The notes beneath the pieces are model-generated. The model was not told the DNA's origin and did no database searches. It saw nothing but the letters and a program-made list of their open reading frames with translations. Of a DNA stretch of 64,000 nt, positions 55,148-63,575 are shown one piece after another (within the stretch, counting starts at the first letter, position 1; each line of letters starts with the position of its first letter). Both the position numbers and the translations under genes were made by a program. Where the stretch lies: positions 124,001-188,000 of the forward strand of contig NZ_QXGL01000002.1 in assembly GCF_003951095.1 (NCBI RefSeq). Reading direction: 5' to 3'. This stretch comes from Bifidobacterium goeldii (GTDB taxonomy: Bacteria; Actinomycetota; Actinomycetes; Actinomycetales; Bifidobacteriaceae).

Positions 55148-55190
55148 AGTTGGCGCGGCGGCATATCCTCCCATAGCCGTCGCGCCAACT
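55148..55190 (-). terminator. Hairpin between gpsA and ddl
   Basis: 15-bp stem with one G-U pair (55148-55162 with 55176-55190), 13-nt loop, just after the gpsA stop. No U-run. Confidence 0.5.
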
Positions 55191-55205
55191 ATGAATCTAG
55201 TACTA

Positions 55206-56207
55206 CTATTCCTCGGTAATTTCGCTGCCAAACAGCAGGGAAAGCATCTCACTGCAAGAAATGCCTTCGCTCAGCACGCGGCTCATCGCGTAAGCGAGCG
55301 GAGTGGGCACGCCAAGCTCGTCGCCAAGCGCCACCACAGCATCGGTGGTCGGCACGCCTTCAGCTACGCCGTTGCTCACCTTCGTAGCTTCCTCAACCGA
55401 CAAGCCCTTGCCCAAGTTCGCACCGAACGTGTAGTTGCGGCTTAGCGGAGAGCCGCAAGTGGCGGTCAAATCGCCCACGCCGGCAAGACCTGCGAACGTC
55501 TTCGGATCAGCGCCAGCAGCCTTACCCAATGCAGTCAGCTCCGCGAGTCCACGAGTTTCGATCATCGCAGCCGTGTTCTCGCCGTAGCCAGCGCCACGAG
55601 CCATACCAACTGCGAGCGCCACAACGTTCTTGAGCGAGCCGCACATCTCGAGGCCGATCACGTCGGTGGTGACAAATGCTTTGAAATAGTCGTTAGTGCA
55701 GGCGGCAGCGACCTTGCGCGCATTGTCGATATTCGCGCAGCCAACAACAGTGGCAGCGGGCTCGCGTGCAGCGATTTCCTTGCTCAAGTTCGGGCCAGAA
55801 ATAGCGGCGAAACGCTCAGCAGGCAGGTCAAGAGTCTCGCGCACAACCTCATCCATACGCTTCTTGGTACTGCGCTCGATACCCTTCATCAAGCTCACCA
55901 CGATCGCTTGTTCAGGAATGAGATCCTTGAATTCGGTGAGTGCTACGCGCGCAAACTGGGCAGCGATCGCTACGACGATAATGTCCGCATCCTTTACTGC
56001 TTCGGCGCGATCGCCAGTGGCGGTCATGTTGTCGGGCAGCTTCTCGACGCTGGGCAGGCGGACAGCATTGTGATGATGATCGCGGATACCTTCCACAATC
56101 TCTGGCTCGATAGCCCACATCGTCACATCATTGCCAGCATCGGCAAGCACTTGGCCGAAGGTGGTACCCCATGCTCCTGCTCCCAGAACCGTACATTTAA
56201 GACCCAT
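55206..56207 (-). CDS. gpsA: Glycerol-3-phosphate dehydrogenase [NAD(P)+]
   Basis: Supplies sn-glycerol-3-phosphate for phospholipids (333 aa). Seen: CTVLGAGAWGTTFGQVLADAG (dinucleotide loop), SLMKGIE, GPNLSKEIA, GLEMCGSLKNVVALAVGMARG (catalytic Lys) and GLGEN-like AGYGENTAAMIETRGLAE. Start ATG 56207 has AAGGAG; the 15 codons upstream in frame are not conserved. Sits directly after plsC on the same strand, a coherent phospholipid pair. Confidence 0.96.
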   Translation of the reverse strand: MGLKCTVLGAGAWGTTFGQVLADAGNDVTMWAIEPEIVEGIRDHHHNAVRLPSVEKLPDNMTATGDRAEAVKDADIIVVAIAAQFARVALTEFKDLIPEQAIVVSLMKGIERSTKKRMDEVVRETLDLPAERFAAISGPNLSKEIAAREPAATVVGCANIDNARKVAAACTNDYFKAFVTTDVIGLEMCGSLKNVVALAVGMARGAGYGENTAAMIETRGLAELTALGKAAGADPKTFAGLAGVGDLTATCGSPLSRNYTFGANLGKGLSVEEATKVSNGVAEGVPTTDAVVALGDELGVPTPLAYAMSRVLSEGISCSEMLSLLFGSEITEE

Positions 56208-56260
56208 TGTCGTTCTCCTTGCTTTTCTTGTATTCGCGTCAATTACGTTCATGATTCTCG

Positions 56261-56309
56261 GCCCCCTCGGCTGAGGGGGCTGTCAGCGAAGCTGACTGGG
56301 GGAGCGTCA
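56261..56309. repeat. Double-hairpin intergenic repeat, copy 2
   Basis: Reverse-orientation copy of the element at 36736-36788: GCCCCCTCGGCTGAGGGGGC stem, then GTCAGC/GCTGAC hairpin and CTGGGGGAGCGTC end. Between plsC and gpsA. Confidence 0.75.
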
Positions 56310-56345
56310 ACCCCATAGTCCGCTCCTACTCTTCTGCGCTACCTG

Positions 56346-57230
56346 TTAGTCCTTCACCCTGCTCATCGTGCGGTAGTCCCAGTACCCGTCGGGCGCAGCT
56401 TCGCCGCGAATCTCGGTCATAATCTGGGTCATACGCACGCGAACGCGGCGGGTCAGCTCGTCAGCGAGCGCAGCCGGCGGCTCTTCACCCCACGATTCTT
56501 GGTCGATGAGCAGATCAGCATAATCAAGCTGCGTGTCATAACACATGACTACGTTCTTGCGCGGCCACGGCCACCAATGATTGATGCTTGCCGCGCCCCA
56601 CGTGACTGCGCAGAACAGTGGAACTTGGCGGCCAAGCCTGCGTGAAGCTTCGAGCGCGATAACGCCGACGCCGTTCTTCATGCTCATCGGCCACTTTTTC
56701 GGGTCGCGTGTCACGGTGCCTTCAGGCCAGATGGTCAGCGGGCGGCCGGAGGTGAGAATTTCGATTGACGTTTCCTCAATGGCTTTGGCTTTGCCGCTGC
56801 GGCGCTGCACGGGTTGCATACCGACGAGCTGGAACCATTTGCCAATCACTGGCCATTTTGCCATTTCAGCTTTGGCCATGTAGCGCGGTCGGCGGCCCAT
56901 GTGGAACAAGCTGGCCATCGGCACAAACACGTCGAACATGGTCACATGCGTGGCAGCAGTGATAAACGGACCAGTTTCGGGGATGTTATCGAGCCCCCAC
57001 GCATAGGTTTTGCAGCTCGCGTGGAAGACGACGTCGACGCCTTTGAGCAGACGCGCGGTGCCTTTGGGGTGTTGTGCATTGATTTCAGCGGTGTTGATGG
57101 TGCGGTTCGGCCCGGTGGGCAGGTCGCGCATGGGGTCAACAAGATGATGCGCTTTGGCGAGTTTCGCCACCTGCGCGTCGGAGAGCGGCGTGACCGCGGA
57201 GCGCGGTGACGGTTTTCCTTTGGATGCCAT
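56346..57230 (-). CDS. plsC: 1-acyl-sn-glycerol-3-phosphate acyltransferase
   Basis: 294 aa PlsC-type acyltransferase. The catalytic HxxxxD motif reads ATHVTMFDVF, then KAEMAKWPVIGKW and the substrate motif TIWPEGTVTRDPKKWPM. A hydrophobic segment near the catalytic loop suggests membrane association. An extended C-terminus carries NHWWPWPRKNVVM. Start ATG 57230 has AGGGCG just upstream; the long upstream in-frame extension overlaps the divergent TetR gene and is rejected. Confidence 0.9.
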   Translation of the reverse strand: MASKGKPSPRSAVTPLSDAQVAKLAKAHHLVDPMRDLPTGPNRTINTAEINAQHPKGTARLLKGVDVVFHASCKTYAWGLDNIPETGPFITAATHVTMFDVFVPMASLFHMGRRPRYMAKAEMAKWPVIGKWFQLVGMQPVQRRSGKAKAIEETSIEILTSGRPLTIWPEGTVTRDPKKWPMSMKNGVGVIALEASRRLGRQVPLFCAVTWGAASINHWWPWPRKNVVMCYDTQLDYADLLIDQESWGEEPPAALADELTRRVRVRMTQIMTEIRGEAAPDGYWDYRTMSRVKD

Positions 57231-57284
57231 GCGCCCTATTGTAACGAGCCCCCTGCATGGTGAACGCCGACACACCACCACTAC

Positions 57285-57305
57285 ACATACCGTCAGTCGG
57301 TATGT
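57285..57305. promoter_or_regulatory. TetR-type operator palindrome
   Basis: Perfect 8-5-8 palindrome ACATACCG/CGGTATGT in the 109-bp gap between divergent plsC and the TetR-family gene; a probable autoregulatory site. Confidence 0.7.
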
Positions 57306-57339
57306 ACGATGACGGGCAGTTCGACAGATGGAGGCTTGT

Positions 57340-57984
57340 ATGGCTCGTAACGCACACCCAGAGGTAACCGAACAGCGCATTATCGATACCGCACGCGACC
57401 TGTTCATGGAGCAGGGATATGAGCAAACCACCATCCAAGACATCGTGGATAGGCTTGGAGACTTGTCAAAAGGTGCGATTTACCACCATTTTGCGTCGAA
57501 GGAAGCAATCCTTGACCGCCTAGTCTCCGACAATATGCATATGCTCGATAAGTGGCGCAGCATTGTCATCGAGCGCACTGATCTCAACGCATTGGAGAAA
57601 ATCCGCGAAATGTGCCGGCTCTCGACTCCCGGTCAAGATCACTATGATCTCATCCGCATGTCGATGCCGCTGTTGGATGACCCAAACTATTTCATCGAAA
57701 ATATGCACTTCTGGTCGCATGAGCTTCCGGCTCGCTGGCTGCCCCTCGTCAAAGAAGGTATGCAGGATGGTTCAATTCCGACCGAATATCCGCAGGAGGC
57801 TACGGAGATCCTCTGCTTGTTGACAAGCTACTGGCTTGTTCCTTACTTCTTCCCCGTTACGCCTGAGCAGCTGAAGCGTCGTATCGAATGCGCTGCCATT
57901 ATGCTCAATGCCATTAATGTGCCGCTGTTTGACGATGAGATGAAAGAACTAGCACTGAAGCTGTACTCCAATATCACCCGATAA
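57340..57984 (+). CDS. TetR/AcrR-family transcriptional regulator
   Basis: 214 aa. Helix-turn-helix QRIIDTARDLFMEQGYEQTTIQDIVDRL, then LSKGAIYHHFASKEAILDRL. Large C-terminal ligand-binding domain. Start ATG 57340 has GGAGG at 5 nt; in-frame ATG 57328 lies before that site. The upstream palindrome fits it as its own operator and possibly that of plsC. No efflux pump gene is adjacent. Confidence 0.9.
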   Translation: MARNAHPEVTEQRIIDTARDLFMEQGYEQTTIQDIVDRLGDLSKGAIYHHFASKEAILDRLVSDNMHMLDKWRSIVIERTDLNALEKIREMCRLSTPGQDHYDLIRMSMPLLDDPNYFIENMHFWSHELPARWLPLVKEGMQDGSIPTEYPQEATEILCLLTSYWLVPYFFPVTPEQLKRRIECAAIMLNAINVPLFDDEMKELALKLYSNITR

Positions 57985-58012
57985 CGTGAGTCAATAGTAG
58001 GATGTGGGGAAA

Positions 58013-58074
58013 TCCGGTCAACAATGGCCTTACAATCCCGGTTTCGTATCCCTTTTTCACCACATCCGAAATTC
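58013..58074. repeat. GTGGGGAAA...TTTCACCAC element, copy 2
   Basis: Same ends as 12803-12865 (TGGGGAAA and CCCTTTTTCACCACAT), about 62 nt apart, with a different interior. Between the TetR gene and the murA terminator. Confidence 0.5.
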
Positions 58075-58108
58075 GATACCGGTTTGCCATATTTTGCCAT
58101 ACAAAAAA

Positions 58109-58142
58109 TGCCTGATGTTCGTACGAAATCGAACATCAGGCA
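58109..58142 (-). terminator. Terminator of murA
   Basis: Perfect 13-bp stem (58109-58121 with 58130-58142), 8-nt loop, followed on the minus strand by TTTTTT. Confidence 0.9.
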
Positions 58143-58187
58143 GTCAGTCAATCAGTTGCAGCCTCAATCAATGAGCTGCAATCCCGA

Positions 58188-59513
58188 TCAGTCGAAGTCA
58201 GCACCCAAGGCCTCGAGCTTGCCGCGGAAGTCGGCGTAACCACGGTCAATCAGCGAAATACCGTGCACGTCGGACGGGCCGGAAGCCGCGAGCGCCGCAA
58301 TCAAGTGCGAGAAGCCGCCGCGCAAATCTGGCACGTCAATATCGCGGCCGGTGAGCGGAGTCGGTCCGAAAATCACTGCGGAATGCTTGTAGTTGCGCTG
58401 CTGGAAGCGGCACGGGAGCGACCCGAGGCACTCACGGTACAGCTGAATCGTCGCGCCCATGGCTACCAGCGGCTTAGTGAAGCCGAAACGATTCTCATAC
58501 ACGGTTTCGTGCACAATCGACAGGCCGTTCGCCTGCGTCAACGCCACCACCAGCGGCTGCTGCCAGTCGGTCATGAAACCAGGGTGCACGTCCGTTTCAA
58601 TAGCCACCGGCTTCAGATCGCCACCCGGGTGCCAGAAGCGAATGCCCTTGTCGGTCACGTCGAATTCGCCGCCGACCTTGCGGAACACGTTGAGGAAGGT
58701 CATCATCTCCGGCTGGGTAGCACCCTTCACGAAGATGTCACCGTGCGTGGCCAGCGCAGCCGACGCCCAGCTTGCAGCCTCAATACGATCAGTCAGTGAC
58801 GTGTGCGTGAAGCCCTTAAGCTCCTTCACACCTTCAATGCGGAACGTGCGATCCACATCCACGGAAATAATTGCGCCCATCTTCTGCAGCACCGCGACCA
58901 GATCCATAATCTCCGGTTCAATAGCTGCACCAGACAGTTCAGTCTTACCTTCAGCAAGCACGGCGGCAAGCAGCGTCTGCTCAGTAGCGCCCACAGACGG
59001 GTACGGCAGGTGGATTTTCGCACCCTTCAAGCCGTTCGGCGCGGTGATGTGAATGCCGTCCTTGTGCTCCTTGTCAACCGTGGCACCAAGCTTGCGCAGG
59101 GTCTCCAAGTGGAAGTCGATCGGGCGACCGCCAATATTGCAACCGCCAAGCGCGGGGATAAACGCTTCGCCCAAACGGTGAACCAGCGGGCCAGAGAATA
59201 GAATCGGAATACGCGACGAGCCAGACAGCGTATCCACGTCAGCCACGTCAGCCAACTGCACGTGAGTTGCATCGATCGTGACGATACCGTTCGCACCGTC
59301 TACGTCCACATCCACACCGTGCAAGCGCAGCAGGTCGGAAACCACGTGCACATCACGAATTTCCGGCACGTTCTTCAGTACAGACTTGCCCGGGGCCAGC
59401 AATGCGGCAACCATTGCCTTGCTTACGAAGTTCTTCGCGCCGCGCACCTTGATCGTGCCGTTCAGAGGCTTACCGCCCTCAACATGCAGCACATCTTCCG
59501 GTTTCTCAGCCAC
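58188..59513 (-). CDS. murA: UDP-N-acetylglucosamine 1-carboxyvinyltransferase
   Basis: First committed step of peptidoglycan synthesis, target of fosfomycin (441 aa). Seen: KVRGAKNFVSKAMVAALL (active-site Lys/Asn) and the catalytic-loop Cys in LGGCNIGGRPIDFHLETL (Cys present; Asp-for-Cys forms are fosfomycin-resistant, so this one is expected to be sensitive on that count). Conserved ends are LRGGFSHLIAALAASG and DRGYADFRGKLEALGAD. Start is GTG 59513 with GGGAGAG upstream. Confidence 0.96.
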   Translation of the reverse strand: MAEKPEDVLHVEGGKPLNGTIKVRGAKNFVSKAMVAALLAPGKSVLKNVPEIRDVHVVSDLLRLHGVDVDVDGANGIVTIDATHVQLADVADVDTLSGSSRIPILFSGPLVHRLGEAFIPALGGCNIGGRPIDFHLETLRKLGATVDKEHKDGIHITAPNGLKGAKIHLPYPSVGATEQTLLAAVLAEGKTELSGAAIEPEIMDLVAVLQKMGAIISVDVDRTFRIEGVKELKGFTHTSLTDRIEAASWASAALATHGDIFVKGATQPEMMTFLNVFRKVGGEFDVTDKGIRFWHPGGDLKPVAIETDVHPGFMTDWQQPLVVALTQANGLSIVHETVYENRFGFTKPLVAMGATIQLYRECLGSLPCRFQQRNYKHSAVIFGPTPLTGRDIDVPDLRGGFSHLIAALAASGPSDVHGISLIDRGYADFRGKLEALGADFD

Positions 59514-59612
59514 GCTACTCTCCCATTTCTTTCTACGCCCCGCTCATATGCGAGGCTGCCACAAATACGCTATCGTCCAGTGTGCCATAAGGCATGTGCG
59601 CACATCGTGAAA

Positions 59613-59646
59613 TCGCCCCGAGCTAACCCAGTTCGGCTCGGGGCGA
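59613..59646 (-). terminator. Terminator of the DHODH-family gene
   Basis: 11-bp perfect GC-rich stem (59613-59623 with 59636-59646), 12-nt loop, 9 bp after the stop, minus strand. Confidence 0.65.
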
Positions 59647-59654
59647 ATTGACAA

Positions 59655-60824
59655 TTATTCTGCAGTGATGCTCGCTTTGATTTCGCGTGCGAGGCTCGCA
59701 TCCCACATCGCACCGGTGGCGCTCATGACTGCGTCGACTCCAGCCGCACGATATGCCTGATAATCCGCGGGAGCGACCACACCGCCCACGCCGATGATCG
59801 CGAAGTCAAGACCAAGGCGATCACGAATCGCAGCCAAACGCGCGACCATGTCGAGTCCAGCACCGCGGATTGCACTACCGCACACGCCAGAGCGATCGCG
59901 CCCCTTACCCGGCAGTGCTTGCTCGCCAGCAGCATCAACCAAACGCGCGGAAATCGTGTTGATGGTGCTGAATGCCTGTACGCTACCGCGCGCTGCCGTT
60001 TCGCGAATCATCAGCTCTAGCGCAGCATCATCGATAATGCGACGATCGGCGCTCCAGCCGCCTTCAACTTCGACTGGCGGAATGTACGCGAGCTTGACGA
60101 TCAGCGGGCGGTTACCGATCTCGTTCTTCACTGCCTCCGTGATTCGGCCTACGAGCGCCGGGTCATGGCAGAGCAGGCGATTGTGCCCCTCGTTCGGGCA
60201 GCTGGTGTTCATTTCCATCAGGTCAGCGCCGGTTTCGCACACTAGGCGAGCAGTGGTGACATGGTCAGCAATGTAATCGTCGCCGCTCATGCCTTCGACG
60301 CGCGAACCTTGGAAGCTGGGCAGCAGCACTTGACCGTCGCCCGCGGCGACGATAGCGCGCTTCATATCCGGCTGCCACTCGTCAGGATCACGCGAAGGCA
60401 CACCAAACGAGTTGGAAATAGAAATCGGCAGCTTATAGTTCGTATCAGCTAGCACGCCTTCATCAAGTTCAGCACTGCCCGGAGTAAGCGAACCATCAGC
60501 GCTCTTGGGGTGCACGGCCAGCACGTTCGGGAACGGGTTGCAGCCCCACGCGCGCGAACGCACGGTTTTATAGGTGGCGATATCGAAGCCCATACGGAAC
60601 GCGGCGGTAGTGAATCGCTCGTTGAGCAGAGGGCCTGCGGGAATGCCGAACGGCAGGTTGACCTTGTGGCCGAGGAAGTCGGCGGCAGGCGCTGCTGGCG
60701 CTGCTGGCGCTGCCGTCACGCTCTCCTGTTCGGCGAGCGCGGCCGCAAATTCGCCGAACGGTCCCTGACGGTAGTTGTCTTCGTAACTCAGATTGACGTT
60801 GTAAAACGGCTCGAAATCGCTCAT
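59655..60824 (-). CDS. Dihydroorotate dehydrogenase-family protein
   Basis: 389 aa FMN-dependent TIM-barrel enzyme. Seen: LPFGIPAGPLLNERF, YKTVRSRAWGCNPFPN, EMNTSCPNEG (substrate Asn and catalytic-loop Cys), IVKLAYIPP and AIIGVGGVVAPADYQAYRAAG (phosphate-binding Gly). Longer than class 1 PyrD (~310 aa) because of an N-terminal extension with an Ala/Pro repeat (APAAPAAPAA, 9-bp units in the DNA). PyrD is likely, but dihydropyrimidine dehydrogenase-like or other DHODH branches are not excluded. Start has GGAGAA. Confidence 0.82.
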   Translation of the reverse strand: MSDFEPFYNVNLSYEDNYRQGPFGEFAAALAEQESVTAAPAAPAAPAADFLGHKVNLPFGIPAGPLLNERFTTAAFRMGFDIATYKTVRSRAWGCNPFPNVLAVHPKSADGSLTPGSAELDEGVLADTNYKLPISISNSFGVPSRDPDEWQPDMKRAIVAAGDGQVLLPSFQGSRVEGMSGDDYIADHVTTARLVCETGADLMEMNTSCPNEGHNRLLCHDPALVGRITEAVKNEIGNRPLIVKLAYIPPVEVEGGWSADRRIIDDAALELMIRETAARGSVQAFSTINTISARLVDAAGEQALPGKGRDRSGVCGSAIRGAGLDMVARLAAIRDRLGLDFAIIGVGGVVAPADYQAYRAAGVDAVMSATGAMWDASLAREIKASITAE

Positions 60825-60992
60825 GGTTCTCCAGACATGGTCCGGCGCTCGGGCGCCTGTGCGAACTGAATGATTCCACTGTAAAAAGAGCGGCAGACCC
60901 GCGTGCGGCCGCGCGTCGAACCATGATCTGGACTGCAGGCGAGCTAGCTGCGCGATCTGCGCAGACCACGCGATCTATGCAATCTGCACAAT

Positions 60993-62351
60993 CTATGAAA
61001 TCGCCATTGCGCCAATAAACGAGACCAGTGCAACGAGACCATTAATACTGCAGAACGTAATGAAGCATCCGGACGTCCACCCCCAGTATGTTCCCGGCGC
61101 ACTGCGGTTGATACGCCTAAATACGCTCAATCCCCACCCGTGGCGGAACATCACTACACTCACGCCAATAATGCCAGCCACAAGCACAGCCACAACGTAT
61201 ATCGTCGCTGCCACGTCACCGTTAGCATCCGCGAGCGAGCCAAGACCGCCCAGCACCGCATTATTGAACACATGCAACGTGATCGACCAGAACAACGAGT
61301 ATTCCATCGCAACAAAACCAAGCACTAGGCCAACGCTGAACGCGAACAGACCTTGTATCACGTCATCGTGGTAGAGCGCGAACATGATCGCCGAGGTGAG
61401 AATCGCGAAGTTTTTGCCGAGCGGTTTGAGCTCTTTCATAAGCACCCCGCGGAACACCACTTCTTCCACAATGGGGCCGATCAAACCGACGTACAGCCAC
61501 ATGGTCACCGTGGTGCTCGCTTCGTTAATCTGCTCCGATGTGGGCGACGCGAGATCAACACCGATCGCTGAAAAGGCGAAATTGAGTAGCAGAAACGCGG
61601 CTTGCGCGCCGATAATCAGCACAATAAATACGAGCAACCATGCGGGTTTCATGCGCGCGTGGCCGGGGTCGCCTGCCCAAAAGCGTTTGCTCAGTATGTC
61701 GCGGCGGCGCATCAACAGCATGAACAGGAAGCCGGTAATAGAACAAGCGAGGCTGATTACGCCGGTCAGTTTCGCGATGTCAAGTGATGCTTCGTTGATC
61801 ACCGACGAGAGTTCGTCGGCAGTGGCACCATTGAGATGCGACGGCAGAGCGAGCATGTAATACACGCCAAGAACTGCACCGACAATAAAGCTTGCCAGTG
61901 TGATCACGCCCTGATAGGCGAGCGTGAGGCCTGCCGGGCGGCCAACTGCCTTGCGCAGTGCGCGACGGTGGATTTTCACGGGGTCTACGGGCGGGTATGC
62001 GGCGTATGAAGCGTACTGCGGGTACGGCGAGTATTGCGGGTACGGCGCGTACGGAGAGTTTTGCGCGGGTGAATTTGGCGCTTGTGGATACGCGTATGGC
62101 GCGTACGGATTGTGCGGGTATTGATTGTGCGGGTATTGATTGTGCGGATACTGGCTCTGCGGATACTGGCTCTGCGAATTCGCGCTTTGATCGTGCGGGT
62201 CGTGCGGCTGGCTTGGCAGCGGATCCTGCGGCTGGCTCGGTATTTGATCGACCGTAGATGCATCCGTCGAATTCACGGGCGCTGTAGTGGTATCGTCTGC
62301 GGCTTGCGTGTCCGGCTGCGTTGCGTTCGGCTGCGAATCGTTCATGCTCAT
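60993..62351 (-). CDS. CPBP-family intramembrane protease/regulator
   Basis: 452 aa. Residues 1-~135 are a cytoplasmic Pro/Gln/Tyr/Asn tail with QYPHN repeats (62108-62182). About eight membrane helices follow. CPBP motifs: GPIVEEVVFRGVLMKELK (EExxxR), ALYHDD and ITLHVFNNAVLGG (His/Asn). Family members process CAAX-like peptides or bacteriocins, or act in stress signalling; substrate unknown. Start ATG 62351 or 62345, neither with a good ribosome site; the long upstream in-frame run is rejected because it overlaps the divergent gene. Confidence 0.85.
   Translation of the reverse strand: MSMNDSQPNATQPDTQAADDTTTAPVNSTDASTVDQIPSQPQDPLPSQPHDPHDQSANSQSQYPQSQYPHNQYPHNQYPHNPYAPYAYPQAPNSPAQNSPYAPYPQYSPYPQYASYAAYPPVDPVKIHRRALRKAVGRPAGLTLAYQGVITLASFIVGAVLGVYYMLALPSHLNGATADELSSVINEASLDIAKLTGVISLACSITGFLFMLLMRRRDILSKRFWAGDPGHARMKPAWLLVFIVLIIGAQAAFLLLNFAFSAIGVDLASPTSEQINEASTTVTMWLYVGLIGPIVEEVVFRGVLMKELKPLGKNFAILTSAIMFALYHDDVIQGLFAFSVGLVLGFVAMEYSLFWSITLHVFNNAVLGGLGSLADANGDVAATIYVVAVLVAGIIGVSVVMFRHGWGLSVFRRINRSAPGTYWGWTSGCFITFCSINGLVALVSFIGAMAIS
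62108..62182 (-). repeat. Five 15-bp coding tandem repeats in the CPBP gene
   Basis: Five contiguous 15-bp units (first two identical: GATTGTGCGGGTATT) coding QYPHN/QYPQS pentapeptides. Frame-neutral copy-number changes possible. Confidence 0.85.
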
Positions 62352-62472
62352 GCCACAATCGTACACACGGCGTTTATGACGTTGAGGTGATCGTCGACAC
62401 GCGTCTACGCCACGCATATTTTTTGCATACGGTTGCTGTGCTGCGCGAGGACTGGCGGCTAGGATGGGAGCC

Positions 62473-63153
62473 ATGAGCGAACCGGGGATTGGTGCAAACG
62501 ATTCCACTGTGGTGATGACAGCGGCGGTAGATAATGACCGAATGGCACTGCTGGCGTTGAAGGGGATTTTGCCGCAGCTGCTGCCGTCTTCACGATGGAT
62601 GTGGGGCGCGCAGACTGCTGATGAGGCGATTCGCAAGACGTTGAATCCGGAGACGCGACCGCGACTGCTGCTGGTGGATATGTCGTTGGGAGAGTCAACT
62701 GGTATCGGCGTGTGCCGTAGTATTCGGCAGCGGGATGATCGCGTGATGTTGCTGGCGATTACTGCGTTTCCGATTGATTCGTATGCGGCGCGTGCGGCTG
62801 ATGCTGGCGCGCAAGGAATTGCTTCTAAGGCGGATATTCCGCAGTTGGCTGCGGCTCTGCGCGCGTTGGCTGCTGGTGGCACGTTTAGTCCGGTTCCTGG
62901 TGTGACATTTCGCGATATTGCTCATGCTCATGCTGCGGTTACCGGCGAGCAAGATGATGCTCCTCAGTTGCCCAAGCTTGGCGCGAAGGAAGCGCAAACA
63001 TTGCATTTGCTGTCTCGCGGTCTGACCTATGAGCAGATCGCTACCCAATGGGGTGTCTCCACCTCCACCGTTCGCACCCACGCCCACCGCGCCGTAGAAA
63101 AACTCAACGCCCACTCATTAGCTCACGCGATAGCTATTTGGCTAAGCCGTTAA
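62473..63153 (+). CDS. Orphan LuxR/NarL-type response regulator
   Basis: 226 aa. Receiver domain: VMTAAVDNDRMALLALKGIL, phosphoacceptor Asp in LLLVDMSLGEST, Thr in LAITAFPID and Lys in GIASKADI. The output domain is LuxR HTH: LGAKEAQTLHLLSRGLTYEQIATQWGVSTSTVRTHAHRA. No histidine kinase gene is adjacent. Start ATG 62473 has GGGAG just upstream; ATG 62464 is possible. Confidence 0.88.
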   Translation: MSEPGIGANDSTVVMTAAVDNDRMALLALKGILPQLLPSSRWMWGAQTADEAIRKTLNPETRPRLLLVDMSLGESTGIGVCRSIRQRDDRVMLLAITAFPIDSYAARAADAGAQGIASKADIPQLAAALRALAAGGTFSPVPGVTFRDIAHAHAAVTGEQDDAPQLPKLGAKEAQTLHLLSRGLTYEQIATQWGVSTSTVRTHAHRAVEKLNAHSLAHAIAIWLSR

Positions 63154-63178
63154 AAAAACAGCCCAGTGGGCTGTTTTT
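63154..63178 (+). terminator. Terminator of the response regulator
   Basis: 11-bp stem AAAAACAGCCC/GGGCTGTTTTT with 3-nt loop immediately after the stop codon. Confidence 0.85.
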
Positions 63179-63261
63179 AGGCTTAGCGCGAGCGACAGCG
63201 AGCAACTTACGCTCGCCGCAGGCGAGTCCTTACCCCCACGCCCTACAAGCAGAACGCCGTA

Positions 63262-63271
63262 CCCCCCCCCC
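63262..63271. repeat. Intergenic C10 homopolymer tract
   Basis: Ten consecutive C in the 422-bp gap upstream of the last gene; same length as the tract in the binding-protein gene at 53355. Confidence 0.85.
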
Positions 63272-63318
63272 GCAATCTGCCTGCGAAAAGCAATGCATAC
63301 ATTATCAACGCAAACACT

Positions 63319-63363
63319 ACCCCTCAGTCAGCTACGCTGACACCTCCCCTGGCAAGGGGAGCC
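63319..63363. repeat. Double-hairpin intergenic repeat, copy 3 (divergent)
   Basis: CCCCTCAGTCAGC, TACG, GCTGACA hairpin, then CTCCCCTGGCAAGGGGAG stem: the same two-hairpin layout as 36736-36788 and 56261-56309, with altered second stem. Confidence 0.6.
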
Positions 63364-63446
63364 GAGTTTGTGTTGCAATCCCCCATCCCTATCCAGCTCC
63401 CGCAACGCTTTAATGACCCGGTATAAGCAATCAAAATAACTAACCG

Positions 63447-63476
63447 TGCATTTTCCCTATTCACCTCATGTACACT
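63447..63476 (+). promoter_or_regulatory. Candidate promoter of the last gene
   Basis: -35 TGCATT (63447-63452), 18-nt spacer, -10 TACACT (63471-63476), about 100 nt before the start. Nothing else coding is seen between 63179 and 63575. Confidence 0.35.
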
Positions 63477-63575
63477 GCAAAATATCCCGAGGGGAATTAC
63501 TGATGGTGGCAGTGGGGAATGCCGCACGGTGATGCGGGATATGCATAACCAGAACAAAATTGGGGGAAAATCATC

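Noticed and set aside
62352..62882. 177-residue extension of the CPBP protein
   Set aside because: Antisense to the response regulator and not membrane- or repeat-like; true start near 62351.
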